Of a DNA stretch of 64,000 nucleotides, positions 52,664 to 61,832 are shown one piece after another. The notes under the pieces are model-generated. The model was not told the origin of the DNA, made no database searches, and worked only from the letters and a program-made list of their open reading frames with translations. This DNA is from Niallia taxi (GTDB taxonomy: Bacteria > Bacillota > Bacilli > Bacillales > Cytobacillaceae). Position numbers and translations under genes: made by a program. The stretch lies in contig NZ_RZTZ01000006.1 in NCBI RefSeq assembly GCF_004005475.1, positions 124,001 to 188,000 of the forward strand, read 5' to 3'. Each line of letters starts with the position of its first letter. Position 1 is the first letter of the stretch.

Positions 52664-52999
52664 TAACGCAGACTTTTTAATTTGTAAATTATTTTTTCTA
52701 CTTCTTCTCTTGTCTGTCAATGAGACTCCATTCTAATTCTAGATATTTACTTTCTCCAATTGGTACTATAATCGTCCGTTCTTGCTGCTAGTCATTTCTG
52801 GTAGCAAGAAGCTTCTTGAATTAGAATCATACTTTTATTTTTTCATGTAGCAATTGGTAACTTAGTAAAGTAAAACTCAAGGGGTTTTTCCGACTAATTT
52901 TGGCAATATAGAATGAAGCTCTTATTGAGCTAAAGTCCCCAATAATATAAGTGCATTTGTTCACAAACTTAAAAAGTACGGCAAATCTACCTTGCTGGA

Positions 53000-53188
53000 T
53001 TAAAAAACAAAAAAGATTACAAAAAACAGAACAATTGTCCATATGTAGGAAGTAAGGATGGTTTTATTGACACGATTGTTATTTCTATTTTTCTTGTGCT
53101 CAATCGAAAAAATAAAAAGAAATAGTAAAAATAGAAAGTATATAAGGAAGATATATAAGAGTGACCGCAATTGTTCTACCCAAGTCAT
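53000..53188 (-). CDS. Possible small two-helix membrane protein
   Basis: 62 residues with two hydrophobic helices (YIFLIYFLFLLFLFIFSI and IWTIVLFFVIFFVF) around a lysine- and asparagine-rich loop. The ribosome site (AGGATCC) is weak, and the region is very AT-rich, so this may be chance. The stretch 52664-52999 shows nothing else. Confidence 0.3.
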   Translation of the reverse strand: MTWVEQLRSLLYIFLIYFLFLLFLFIFSIEHKKNRNNNRVNKTILTSYIWTIVLFFVIFFVF

Positions 53189-53332
53189 AATGGATCCTGC
53201 AGTTCTCTCAAATACAACACCTACCGAGATCTAATAAGGAAAAAGCGTTTCCTGTTATTTCAGAAACGCCACCGTTTGCGGAATATTAGTAATTGCAAAC
53301 AAAATAACTATTTTACTCTATTTGAAATAGGT

Positions 53333-54082
53333 TCAGTTAATAATATCGCCCTTATTTTTGTCTAAATTTTTGCGCCATTCACTTCGCTCCGTAGTTGTCA
53401 GTTTGGCCCACTCAGTTTCTTCACCAATAATTCTTAAAGGATCTTGAGAACGATAAGATCGTGTTAAGTTACCCGGGAACTTTTTGTCAGTAACATTTGG
53501 GTCGTTTTCAAATTCACCTGTTGGTTCTATTTTAAAAACGCGTTCTCTTCCTTCTCCATTTGCTAATGCTGCTGCTAGTCCTGCACCATTGGCATTAGCA
53601 GTGAAATAAATGTGGTTCATTTTAAGCCCAGGTTTGTAATTTGAATTTCCACCCGCTGTCAGTAAATCACCAACCTGTAAATCTGCCTTAGTCCCATGAT
53701 AAAAAGGTCCTTCATCAGTAGGTGCACCGTTATATGAGTTTGACAATTCATAATTTCTTTTTGCATTATCAGAATCATACAACTCCTCATAGCATTTGGC
53801 AATGTTTAAATATAACGTTGAGTATGCACTCTTAACATTATCATCATTTATATTTAGAGCACACTGTAAAGAGTTTTCCAGCCATTTCAATTTGTCTGTA
53901 ATACTCTTTTGTATACGAGCCAAATGATAAGCTGCAATAAACCTTTCATAGTCGTCTTTTGCTTCCTGCCATGCTTGATGAAACATTGTGGTTGCACCTT
54001 CAACATTTCCGCCATCTTCCATGTTCATCCCACGCATACAGAGTTTAATAACGGCGTTGTTTGGGTCAAATTTTATATTCAT
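53333..54082 (-). CDS. arr: Rifamycin ADP-ribosyltransferase Arr with N-terminal helical (TPR-like) extension
   Basis: 249 residues. The C-terminal part (about 120-249) is the Arr domain: GPFYHGTKADLQVGDLLTAG, NHIYFTANANGAGLAAALA, VFKIEPTGEFENDPNVTDKK, FPGNLTRSYRSQDPLRIIGE. Arr uses NAD to modify rifamycins, giving resistance. Classical Arr proteins are only about 140 residues; here an extra 115 N-terminal residues (DDYERFIAAYHLARIQKS, YLNIAKCYEELYDSDNAKR) look like two or three TPR-type helix pairs. A TTGGAGG site precedes the ATG at 54082, so the extension is real coding sequence. Confidence 0.88.
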   Translation of the reverse strand: MNIKFDPNNAVIKLCMRGMNMEDGGNVEGATTMFHQAWQEAKDDYERFIAAYHLARIQKSITDKLKWLENSLQCALNINDDNVKSAYSTLYLNIAKCYEELYDSDNAKRNYELSNSYNGAPTDEGPFYHGTKADLQVGDLLTAGGNSNYKPGLKMNHIYFTANANGAGLAAALANGEGRERVFKIEPTGEFENDPNVTDKKFPGNLTRSYRSQDPLRIIGEETEWAKLTTTERSEWRKNLDKNKGDIIN

Positions 54083-54482
54083 CTAATTTTACCTCCAAAT
54101 TAATGAGATCACATTTTTGAATTAAATTTCTTTAAAACCCTTTATCTAAAAGACCATGCCTTCTCTGTGAAAATTTTAAAAAATAAGTTTATCCGCTAAA
54201 ATGTCCCGTTTGTTGAACAAATACCAAGCAATTCTTTACCTATATTTTACCATAAATACAGCTTATCCTTCTGCACTTACCTGCACTGTTAGTACCAGAG
54301 CAATAAAGAAGCATTAATCCCAACTGATTGACGCCCCCTAGTTAAGTGGACTTATTCACAATGTCTTTATTTTTATTTTTTATAAATGGATAACCCTGTC
54401 CTAAAATTAAGACAGGGATAACATAACGTTGTTGTTAAATTGTTTTAAAAAAACTTTATTGGATAACTTTTTACCATAAAGT
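54083..54482. other. Gene-free region with one hairpin
   Basis: CCCTGTC pairs with GACAGGG at about 54395-54418, a possible weak terminator of the VOC gene (minus strand). Nothing else is seen. Confidence 0.35.
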
Positions 54483-54866
54483 TTACTCCTGCATTATCTG
54501 AATAAGGTTCCCGCATGTATCGTCGAATACAGCTATTGTGACTTCGCCCATTTTTGTTGGCTCCATTGTAAACTTCACGCCGTTTTCCAATAATCGATCG
54601 TACTCTTTACTAATATCTGCAACGCCAAACATTGTTACTGGGATGCCTGCGTCAAACAGTTTCTTTTGATACTCTTTAGCGGCTGGATGGTTATTAGGTT
54701 CGAGCAAAAGCTCGGTACCTTCTTTGTCTTCAGGAGAAACAAGCGTTATCCACCTAAATTCTCCTGCTGGAACGTCATGCTTTTTTACAAAGCCCAGGGT
54801 TACTGAATAAAACTCCAATGCCTTGTCTTGATCTTGTACAAATATACTGGTAACAATGATTTTCAT
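54483..54866 (-). CDS. VOC-superfamily protein (glyoxalase/bleomycin-resistance-like)
   Basis: 127 residues with two beta-alpha-beta-beta-beta modules. Visible blocks are FVQDQDKALEFYSVTLGFVKK, RWITLVSPEDKEGTELLLEP and VTIAVFDDTCGNLIQIMQE. The C-terminal metal-ligand glutamate of lactoylglutathione lyase is replaced by Q in NLIQI, so it is probably not a true glyoxalase I. Substrate unknown. AAAGGAGG precedes the start. The region 54867-55316 upstream shows no gene. Confidence 0.8.
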   Translation of the reverse strand: MKIIVTSIFVQDQDKALEFYSVTLGFVKKHDVPAGEFRWITLVSPEDKEGTELLLEPNNHPAAKEYQKKLFDAGIPVTMFGVADISKEYDRLLENGVKFTMEPTKMGEVTIAVFDDTCGNLIQIMQE

Positions 54867-55316
54867 ATGTATTTGCCTCCTTTGATATTGCCATATATGT
54901 TACTTAGTCTCCATTAACTATTTGATTACATTATACCATGAAGAGCGAATAATAAAATTAACTCCATTTTTGGGAGAAACAATGGTTCTCTCTACAATAA
55001 ACCTTTTCCGTTTCTGCCAAAAGCTAAATTTTAATTTATTGCAGGAATGCTGACCTTTAGCTACATAGGTTATAACAGTTGTTTACTTAGATTTATCTGA
55101 TAACTATATCTATATTTTATTTGTTGGATATTTCGCTAAGATAAAATTCTAATCCCATATTATTTCATCTACATACGTTAAATCTAAAATTAACTGATAG
55201 TCTGTTCTCCTACTATATGTTTCGATTTCTTTGATTTTTCAATTTCCAAAATGTATACAAATCCCAATTTTGTTTATATAATCTAAAATACTGAATTATA
55301 TATAAGGGAGTTACTT

Positions 55317-55505
55317 ATGAATAATAATAATTCTTACAACATACCATCTGAACTTGGCATACATATTGAATTCTTAAAGAAGAGCTTGGTAAAAGTTGTG
55401 CAATAGTATGGGGTGAATAGCAAGGAGGCACTAACATTAAGCCAAGAGCTGGATCAATATATAATTTTTTGTCAAAGATGCTGCCCAAAAGGAAAATGCA
55501 ATTAA
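55317..55505 (+). pseudogene. Spo0E-family aspartyl-phosphate phosphatase, interrupted by an in-frame TAG
   Basis: The ATG at 55317 has AAGGGAG upstream. The frame reads IHIEFLKKSLVKVVQ, then TAG at 55404-55406, then YGVNSKEALTLSQELDQYII to a TAA at 55505. The SQELD-x2-I signature after a first helix with L-x3-I/L spacing is that of Spo0E/YisI/YnzD proteins, which dephosphorylate Spo0A-P and restrain sporulation. The full length (62 codons) is normal for the family. One base (CAG to TAG) would explain the break. Confidence 0.75.
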
Positions 55506-55920
55506 TATATTTTTACTTCTTGCAAAGCTTCCAGGCGTAAACTCAAAATTCGAAAAAATCATCTCCCTAAAAAGAAACTACTTCTTTATTAAAAGAATGT
55601 ATGCCATTGCCAAAATGCATTATTTCTTCTTGGATAAATGCCCCCTATAGCTTGAGTACATTTCTTCGCAAAGTTATTCATTTCAGAACTTCAATATATT
55701 AGAGGTATAATGCACCTGGTTTTAAAAAAGCAAAAAAGAGGATTCATCCAATTCATTCGATAGATCAATATCCCTTTTGTTTAGTTCATTAATCGACAAT
55801 CTGCCAATTTCCGTTTCTTTTAGCCCAATTACAGATCACATAGAAAAATAAAAAAAGTTGTATCTGTCATTGATTCATACCTTTAAATAATAAAAAAATA
55901 ATTACAACATATCGCTGATC
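55506..55920. other. Gene-free region with possible gene relics
   Basis: No intact gene. The words GCCCCCTATAGCTTGAGTACATTTCTTC at about 55640-55670 resemble a stretch near 51325-51352, suggesting an old shared repeat. Otherwise AT-rich filler. Confidence 0.3.
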
Positions 55921-55958
55921 AAAAAAGCTAATCCTTCTATGCTACAAGGATTAGCTTG
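55921..55958 (-). terminator. Terminator of the beta-mannanase gene
   Basis: On the minus strand AAGCTAATCCTT pairs with AAGGATTAGCTT and is followed by TTTTTT, ten bases after the stop codon. Confidence 0.9.
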
Positions 55959-55967
55959 GTCATCAAT

Positions 55968-57413
55968 CTATTGAGTTGTTACATTATCTAAATATAGTGA
56001 TGTTTGACCACTACTGTTAGATGAACTTGTAAATTGAATACCAACCTCTTTAATTTCACTCACACTGGAAATATTAGTTAAATCGATTGTTAGAGTAGTA
56101 TCGGAAGATGAACTTATTTTTGTTAATCCACTATCAAACCATTTCCAGTCTCCACCTGTTTTAACATAAAGTTTCGCACTTATTCCATTGCCGACATTCC
56201 CCCAGTTTGCATGTTTAACGGTAGCTTTCAACTTAGATTTCCCACTAAAGTTCAAACTTTGAGAAAGAGATAAATAATGGATGGAATTTGAAGATAATTG
56301 GACATCAGCTTTTAATGACTGTTTGCCTCCTGCTGCCCATTCCGTTGTAGGCCAAGGCCCACCCGAAATATTTGATCCAATCCAGTTTTGATTACCGCTT
56401 TCAAAATCGTACAATATATTATTTGTTCCTGCTGAGCTACCGAATACTCCGCTTAGTTTTGAAGTGGCTTTTAACCCATTTGCCCCATTTACAACCGTAT
56501 TACCCCAATCAGTTAAACTGTTACCAGACCAGTCGTTACTTAAATCCAGATAGCTCCAATCTGTGCTATTTCCTTTCCAAGACCATGCAAGCCAACCCAC
56601 ATTTTTTTGCTGTGAATAATTCATGATGGTTGCTTCGTCTACATCTCCATTTGTATGTTTTTGTCCGAATTCTCCTATTATTAAAGCTAATCCTTGGTTT
56701 AAGACACCATCAATATTTGACTTAACAGTTGCGGCATCCCCACCAGCATACTCATACATATGTATGGAGAACATTGTATTTTTCAATGGATCTGCATTAA
56801 ATACCTCTTTTCCATAATTATGAATGGAAGCTGGGTATTGTCCCCATCCAGCAGAATCAATTATTAGAGTGTGATTTAAGCCTGCATCCCGTAACTTTGG
56901 AATAGCTTGTTTATAACCAGCTGCCCATGCCGCACCATCCCAAGTACCATACCATTCATTCGCAATGTTTATCATCACTTTATCTTCTTTGCCTATCAAT
57001 GCGTCTTTTAAGCTGATCCAATAATCGACTGCACGATTTAAAGATTCCACATCGTCTTTCCCTGTTGCGTCATGAACTTCCAGAATTGCAATCAGTTTAT
57101 TTTTTTCTGCTAATGACAAAAGGTTTTTAACAGTATTAATATCATCCTTGGTGTATTGTCCACCATCAGATAAAACAATTCTTACTGTGTTTGCTCCAGT
57201 TGCCGCTATTGCTGGAATAGCAACTGCTGAATCTTCTTTAAACCAAGAATGAGCATGATTGACACCTCTCATAATAAAAGGTTTGCCCGTAGCATCATAC
57301 AAAGTGGTACCGCTTACACTAAATCCCGAAGCAGCACTTGCTTTTGAATCGGTTATAAAGATAGCAGAAGTAACTAACAGAAGAATTAAAATAAAACCTG
57401 ATATTTTTTTCAC
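55968..57413 (-). CDS. Secreted beta-mannanase, glycoside hydrolase family 5 (subfamily 8-like) with C-terminal carbohydrate-binding domain
   Basis: 481 residues from a GTG at 57413 with GGGGGATT upstream. A signal peptide (ISGFILILLLVTSAIFI, cleavage near ASAAS) precedes a GH5 domain to about residue 320: FIMRGVNHAHSWFK, acid/base glutamate in INIANEWYGTWDG, nucleophile in LIIGEFGQKHTNGDVDE. The last 150 residues form a beta-sandwich (YDFESGNQNWIGSNISGGPW, then TSLYLDNVTTQ) typical of mannan-binding modules. The sequence resembles Bacillus alkaline mannanases. It would digest mannan outside the cell. The GH42/ABC locus 2.3 kb away may take up the products. Confidence 0.85.
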   Translation of the reverse strand: MKKISGFILILLLVTSAIFITDSKASAASGFSVSGTTLYDATGKPFIMRGVNHAHSWFKEDSAVAIPAIAATGANTVRIVLSDGGQYTKDDINTVKNLLSLAEKNKLIAILEVHDATGKDDVESLNRAVDYWISLKDALIGKEDKVMINIANEWYGTWDGAAWAAGYKQAIPKLRDAGLNHTLIIDSAGWGQYPASIHNYGKEVFNADPLKNTMFSIHMYEYAGGDAATVKSNIDGVLNQGLALIIGEFGQKHTNGDVDEATIMNYSQQKNVGWLAWSWKGNSTDWSYLDLSNDWSGNSLTDWGNTVVNGANGLKATSKLSGVFGSSAGTNNILYDFESGNQNWIGSNISGGPWPTTEWAAGGKQSLKADVQLSSNSIHYLSLSQSLNFSGKSKLKATVKHANWGNVGNGISAKLYVKTGGDWKWFDSGLTKISSSSDTTLTIDLTNISSVSEIKEVGIQFTSSSNSSGQTSLYLDNVTTQ

Positions 57414-57448
57414 ACAATCAATCCCCCAATTTATAATTTTTATTTTAA

Positions 57449-57490
57449 CTCTTTCTTTTTCATATACCTCCCTTCTATTGAAAGAAAGAG
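57449..57490. promoter_or_regulatory. Inverted repeat in the mannanase leader
   Basis: CTCTTTCTTT and AAAGAAAGAG are perfect 10-base arms 22 bases apart, 36-77 bases before the start codon. It could be an operator or a protective leader hairpin. Confidence 0.45.
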
Positions 57491-57720
57491 ATAAAAGTAA
57501 AACTGTAAAGTAATTTTACAACCTTTATAACCTTAACGATTAAGTAAACATAAAGTAATATTAACATTAATTTAAAGAAAAACAATATTTTTCTTTTGTT
57601 TTTCTTAAAACGAATAAAAAGACCTAAATAATTTTACTTGATATAAATTAAAATGAGATTTCACATAAGTGAAATCTCAATAAGTTAATTGAAAATCTTG
57701 AAAACTTGTGAATAAATTAA

Positions 57721-58113
57721 CTTCCGAATAATTATTTAGTAAATGGTAAGCAAGTTTTACAACAGTTTTAGCAGACATTTCATTTACATCTGTTTCGCTG
57801 CCGGCAGGATAATTGCCCAAAAACATTGCCTTAGATAATCCAGTAATTCTTCATCTGTAGACTTTTGCGGCTTTTACATCATTTTTTATTGAAGAGTTAT
57901 CGTCTAACTCTTTACTGTGCTTGACGTGTTAAGGGTTGACAGTTACAAACTTAATCTGTTCCTCCTTTAAAATATGAGCTAAATTAAGCCAATAATGGCC
58001 TATAGCCTCCATCCCAGTAATGACAGACTCCATTTTCCGCATGACTCTATTTGAATAATCCAATTAATAAAAGTCCTAAATCCTTCATGATTTACAATAG
58101 AAATCGTCTTTAT
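57721..58113 (-). pseudogene. Degraded IS110-family transposase fragment
   Basis: Minus-strand translation with frame changes gives SIVNHEGFRTFINWIIQIE, then ESVITGMEAIGHYWLNLAHI, LKEEQIKFVTVNP, a stop, and KELDDNSSIKNDVKAAKV. The GMEATGHYW-type and NDVKDAKV-type blocks are the N-terminal RuvC-like region of IS110/IS116 transposases. Stops and frameshifts show it is dead. The left part (57721-57830, reading PAGSETDVNEMSAKTVVKLAYHL) does not match and may be a relic of a different gene. Confidence 0.7.
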
Positions 58114-58275
58114 TCTCATAAATTTACTAACACATATTATGAATAGCTTGATTAAAAATTTTTTAAAAGGAAAAATAAGAAAAGTTCTCCTTTTTATCAG
58201 GGGAACTTTTGAAAAATCATATTTTAGTCAGTATTAGTAAGTATAAGGTTATTATCTTTAAGGAGGGTTATAAAA

Positions 58276-59211
58276 ATGAAAGCAGTTGTGATTAATCAAT
58301 ATGGAGGTAAAGAGGAATTAGTTGAGCAGGAAGTTAATAAACCAAATGCACAAGCCAATCAAGTGGTTTTAAAATTAGAGGCTACATCTATCAATCCAAT
58401 CGATTGGAAATTAAGAGAAGGTTATCTAAAAGCCATTTTTGATTGGAAATTTCCTATCATCTTAGGTTGGGATGCGGCTGGAGTCATAACAGACATTGGT
58501 TCTAACGTTACTAAGTGGAAAGTTGGAGACCGAGTATTTAGTCGTCCTGAGACAACTCGTCTCGGTACATATGCTGAATATATAGCAATAGATGAGCACC
58601 TACTAGCAAAACTACCTGATTCTATCTCATATGAGGAAGCTGCAGCTGTACCATTAGCTGGTTTAACGGCATGGCAGGCCTTGTTTACTCATGGTCATTT
58701 AAAAGAAGGTGAAACTGTACTAATTCACGCTGGTGCTGGCGGTGTAGGGATTTTTTCCATTCAATTAGCAAAGTATGTCGGTGCTCATGTTATTACAACA
58801 GCTAGTGAAAAAAACCATGAACTTCTCTATTCATTAGGTGCTGATCAAGTCATTGATTACAAAAAAGAAAACTTTGAAGATGTTCTAAAAGATGTGGATT
58901 TAGTGTTTGACACGATTGGTGGAGAAGTAGCTGAGAATAGTTATAAGGTACTAAAGCAAAAAACCGGAAGATTAATTACCATTGTTGGTGAACCAAATCA
59001 TGATACTGCTAAGTCTCACAATGTATCGGCAAAGGGTATTTGGCTTCAGCCTGATGGTGAACAATTGCAGAGAATGGCAGATCTGATGGAAAATAAAAAG
59101 ATAAAGTCGATTGTAGGGGCAACATTCCCGTTTAGTAAACAGGGTATTTATGATGCACATGCTTTAAGTGAAACTCACCACGCTGTAGGTAAAATTGTCA
59201 TTAAATTTTAA
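58276..59211 (+). CDS. MDR-family NADP-dependent oxidoreductase (quinone reductase-like)
   Basis: 311 residues. The GroES-like part has TSINPIDWKLREGYLKAIF and GWDAAGVITDIGSNVTKWKVGDRVFS; the Rossmann part has VLIHAGAGGVGIFSIQLAKYVGAHVITTAS. It lacks the zinc ligands of alcohol dehydrogenases, as in zeta-crystallin/quinone oxidoreductases, which reduce quinones or alpha,beta-unsaturated carbonyls with NADPH. AAGGAGGG precedes the ATG. Single gene with terminator. Confidence 0.9.
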   Translation: MKAVVINQYGGKEELVEQEVNKPNAQANQVVLKLEATSINPIDWKLREGYLKAIFDWKFPIILGWDAAGVITDIGSNVTKWKVGDRVFSRPETTRLGTYAEYIAIDEHLLAKLPDSISYEEAAAVPLAGLTAWQALFTHGHLKEGETVLIHAGAGGVGIFSIQLAKYVGAHVITTASEKNHELLYSLGADQVIDYKKENFEDVLKDVDLVFDTIGGEVAENSYKVLKQKTGRLITIVGEPNHDTAKSHNVSAKGIWLQPDGEQLQRMADLMENKKIKSIVGATFPFSKQGIYDAHALSETHHAVGKIVIKF

Positions 59212-59249
59212 AAAAGAGACTGGCCCGCAAATATTTAGGTAGACATTTT

Positions 59250-59284
59250 AATAAGTAGGCTCTTTTGAGCCTGCCTATTTTTAT
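59250..59284 (+). terminator. Terminator of the oxidoreductase gene
   Basis: AATAAGTAGGCTC pairs with GAGCCTGCCTATT around TTTT and leads into a T-rich stretch. The preceding words AAAAAAGAGACTGGCC (59210-59225) resemble the start of the GAGACTGGGAC repeat unit. Confidence 0.8.
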
Positions 59285-59571
59285 TAGTAATATCTCATTT
59301 TCATAAGCGAAAAAAAACCTGATAGAATTAAGTTACCACACCAAACTTCAAAAGTGGATCATTATGTTTAAACATTATACCAGAAACGAAGTAGTTTTCC
59401 CCACTTGCTCACACCTTATTTAACTTTTACAGATTGATACGAATATCTCTCGAATGCTCACTTATTCCTAAATTGCGAGAAACTTCACTTAAACAATACT
59501 TCCTCAAAAAACATCCCCTAATCTCTTAGATACTTAGTTTTACGAAGTAAATGTGCGTAAACTCCTGATAA

Positions 59572-59688
59572 GCGTTAATCCTTCTTAGATTGATTAATTC
59601 ACAAAGAAAAAACCGTCTACCCCCATATATAACGGTGGTTTCGACGGCCTCCTAGCTTATTTTATAAAGCACTAATGGGAATAGGAGT
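59572..59688. repeat. Dispersed repeat, family 2, copy 2
   Basis: GCGTTAATCCTTCTTAGATTG, then AAAAAACCGTC with CCCATATAT and GACGG as a hairpin, then TATAAAGCACTAATGGGA. It matches the copy at 52555-52663 in order and spacing. It lies just past the end of the GH42 gene and could end that transcript. The rest of 59285-59744 holds no gene. Confidence 0.6.
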
Positions 59689-59744
59689 CACATCCTATGA
59701 ACTAGCTAAACTTATGTCTCTCTTCTACCCTGAGATTATTCCTG

Positions 59745-61781
59745 CTATTCAAGCACCAATACATCATAAGGCTCTAAAGTAACCCTACCGCATACCTGAT
59801 TACCTGTTAACATATTTCTAAACTCTTTTTTGACAACAATTTCTTGTGGTCTATCAGAATAGTTTAATAAGAATGTATAGTCATTCCCATCCTTTTGTCG
59901 AATAGCTAGCTCAATTTCTTCAGGTAGCTCAAATTTTTCCTGATAGTTATTAAGTTCAAATTCATTGATTAATAGGGAAGCCAAGTCTAAATTAAATACT
60001 CCACCATAATAATAACTACTACCTAATCCATCATTACGTTTGACTAAGGCTGGTTTTCCTTCAAAGTGTGCACCAGAGAATGTGCTGATTACCTCAGCAT
60101 CTTTTTCTAGTTGCAGGACTTCGTTGAAATCATTCGCCTCAATATCATGTGCTCCTTTAAAGTTAATGCTCGGTACCTGTTCAAAAGGAGCAACTCTCGT
60201 AAACTCTTCTACTGTTACGCCAACCAAGTCAGAAAGATACCCTGGAAATTGCTTCATATATGTTTGACCCGTTTCATCTTTATAGCCTGAACGGCATCCA
60301 AATATAATGTTTCCGCCTTGCTGAACATATTCACTAAATAGATTAGCTTGTTGCTTGGTGACAATTGCGGCATGTGGATAAATTAATACTTTATATCTCT
60401 TTAAATCAACAACTGTAGTTTCTGAATGAAGGTTAAAGGCATCTACTGGGATATGGTTATATTGAAAAGCTTTAATCCATGCATCCTTACTTTTAGTAGC
60501 ATATGGCCCATGCCATTGATCAAATTCTCCATCCCATTCATTATCATAATTTAAAATTAAAGCAGCCTCTGCTTGATAAGAGGAACCTACTATCTTCTTC
60601 CCAATTTGCTGCACCTCGCTGCTGACCTGTTCAACCTCTTTTACACGACGGTTTGGTTGATTATGATAGTCATTGATTCCATGCCAATATATTTCCGTTC
60701 CTTTCGTTGCCGTTCTCCATCTAAAATACATCACCATATCTGCACCATGAGCGATAGATTGATATGTCCAAAGTCTTAACTGACCTGGCTTTGGAGAGGG
60801 CTGTTCAAGTCTCGTTGTCCATCCACCAGAACCAGATTGTTGTTCAAAAATAGCATAATTTGGTGAGATACTTCTTACAACACTTAAATTCCAGCTCCAT
60901 TTTCTGTCTCGCAATGGCTTCTCTGAATGGTCTTCGATTACCCTTCCGAAGTTAGGATAAGAGTCATAGGCATAGAAATCAAGTATTTCAGTTGTCATTC
61001 TGTGATTATCTATATGCTTGAACATACCGTTCGTTGTAATCCAATGGTTTGGTGCATGTTTACGTAAAATGTCTGCTTGTAATGCAGCATATGATATGGC
61101 ACTGTCAGAAATAAACCGTTTTTCATCCAGCATATGATGAGGGTTAGGTGAATTCGGCACAGTTTTACGAGTTAAATAAACTTGATTCCAGTTCGTATAC
61201 GTTTGGTTCCAAAATACTGTTCCCCAGGCATTATTTAAGTTATCTAGGGTTTTATACTTCTCTTTTGCCCATTTTCTAAATGCATTGTGATCTGCTTCTG
61301 AATAAAACACATCAATTTCACAATTTAATTCGTTATCGATTTGCCACCCTACGATCGCTGGATTGCTGCTGTAATGTTGGGCCATTTGGGTGACGATAAT
61401 CGATGATAGCTTTCGATAATTTTCAGAGTTGTAATTATAGTGGCGCCGTGCACCATGTTGATAGGAAATACCGTCTTGAGCAACATTTAGTACATCAGGA
61501 TACTTCTCAGTTAGCCAAGCTGGAGGTGTTGCTGTTGGTGTTCCCATAATGACACTTAATCCAAATTCATGAGCCTTAGTTACTGCTCGATCAAATAAGT
61601 CAAAGGAAAAATTCCCTTCTTCCGGTTCAAATATTGTCCAAGCAAATTCCCCCATACGAACATAAGTGATACCTAGGTCTTTCATGCGTTTAAAATCGTC
61701 CTCCCATAGGTCCTCTGACCAATGTTCCGGATAGTAGCATACACCAAGCTTTAATTTATCTTCTACTAATCTTTTCTCCAT
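59745..61781 (-). CDS. Beta-galactosidase, glycoside hydrolase family 42
   Basis: 678 residues, the standard length. The acid/base glutamate is in IVGWQIDNELNCEIDVFY and the nucleophile in YAIFEQQSGSGGWT; the N-terminus (KLGVCYYPEHWSEDLWEDDFKRMK) is the family start. No signal peptide is present, so it is cytosolic. The middle domain resembles the trimerisation domain (VLIYPHAAIVTKQQANLFSEYVQQGGN). It would split galactosides brought in by the ABC transporter encoded directly upstream, as in ganA/galactan loci of Bacillus. A TGGAGG site precedes the ATG. Confidence 0.93.
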   Translation of the reverse strand: MEKRLVEDKLKLGVCYYPEHWSEDLWEDDFKRMKDLGITYVRMGEFAWTIFEPEEGNFSFDLFDRAVTKAHEFGLSVIMGTPTATPPAWLTEKYPDVLNVAQDGISYQHGARRHYNYNSENYRKLSSIIVTQMAQHYSSNPAIVGWQIDNELNCEIDVFYSEADHNAFRKWAKEKYKTLDNLNNAWGTVFWNQTYTNWNQVYLTRKTVPNSPNPHHMLDEKRFISDSAISYAALQADILRKHAPNHWITTNGMFKHIDNHRMTTEILDFYAYDSYPNFGRVIEDHSEKPLRDRKWSWNLSVVRSISPNYAIFEQQSGSGGWTTRLEQPSPKPGQLRLWTYQSIAHGADMVMYFRWRTATKGTEIYWHGINDYHNQPNRRVKEVEQVSSEVQQIGKKIVGSSYQAEAALILNYDNEWDGEFDQWHGPYATKSKDAWIKAFQYNHIPVDAFNLHSETTVVDLKRYKVLIYPHAAIVTKQQANLFSEYVQQGGNIIFGCRSGYKDETGQTYMKQFPGYLSDLVGVTVEEFTRVAPFEQVPSINFKGAHDIEANDFNEVLQLEKDAEVISTFSGAHFEGKPALVKRNDGLGSSYYYGGVFNLDLASLLINEFELNNYQEKFELPEEIELAIRQKDGNDYTFLLNYSDRPQEIVVKKEFRNMLTGNQVCGRVTLEPYDVLVLE

Positions 61782-61832
61782 ATTTATTCCTCCATAAATT
61801 TAATTTTATCTTACATAAAAGCATAACTCCTT

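Noticed and set aside
52827-53042. Minus-strand 71-codon frame with many cysteines
   Set aside because: No ribosome site, overlaps another weak frame, and the cysteine pattern does not form a motif.
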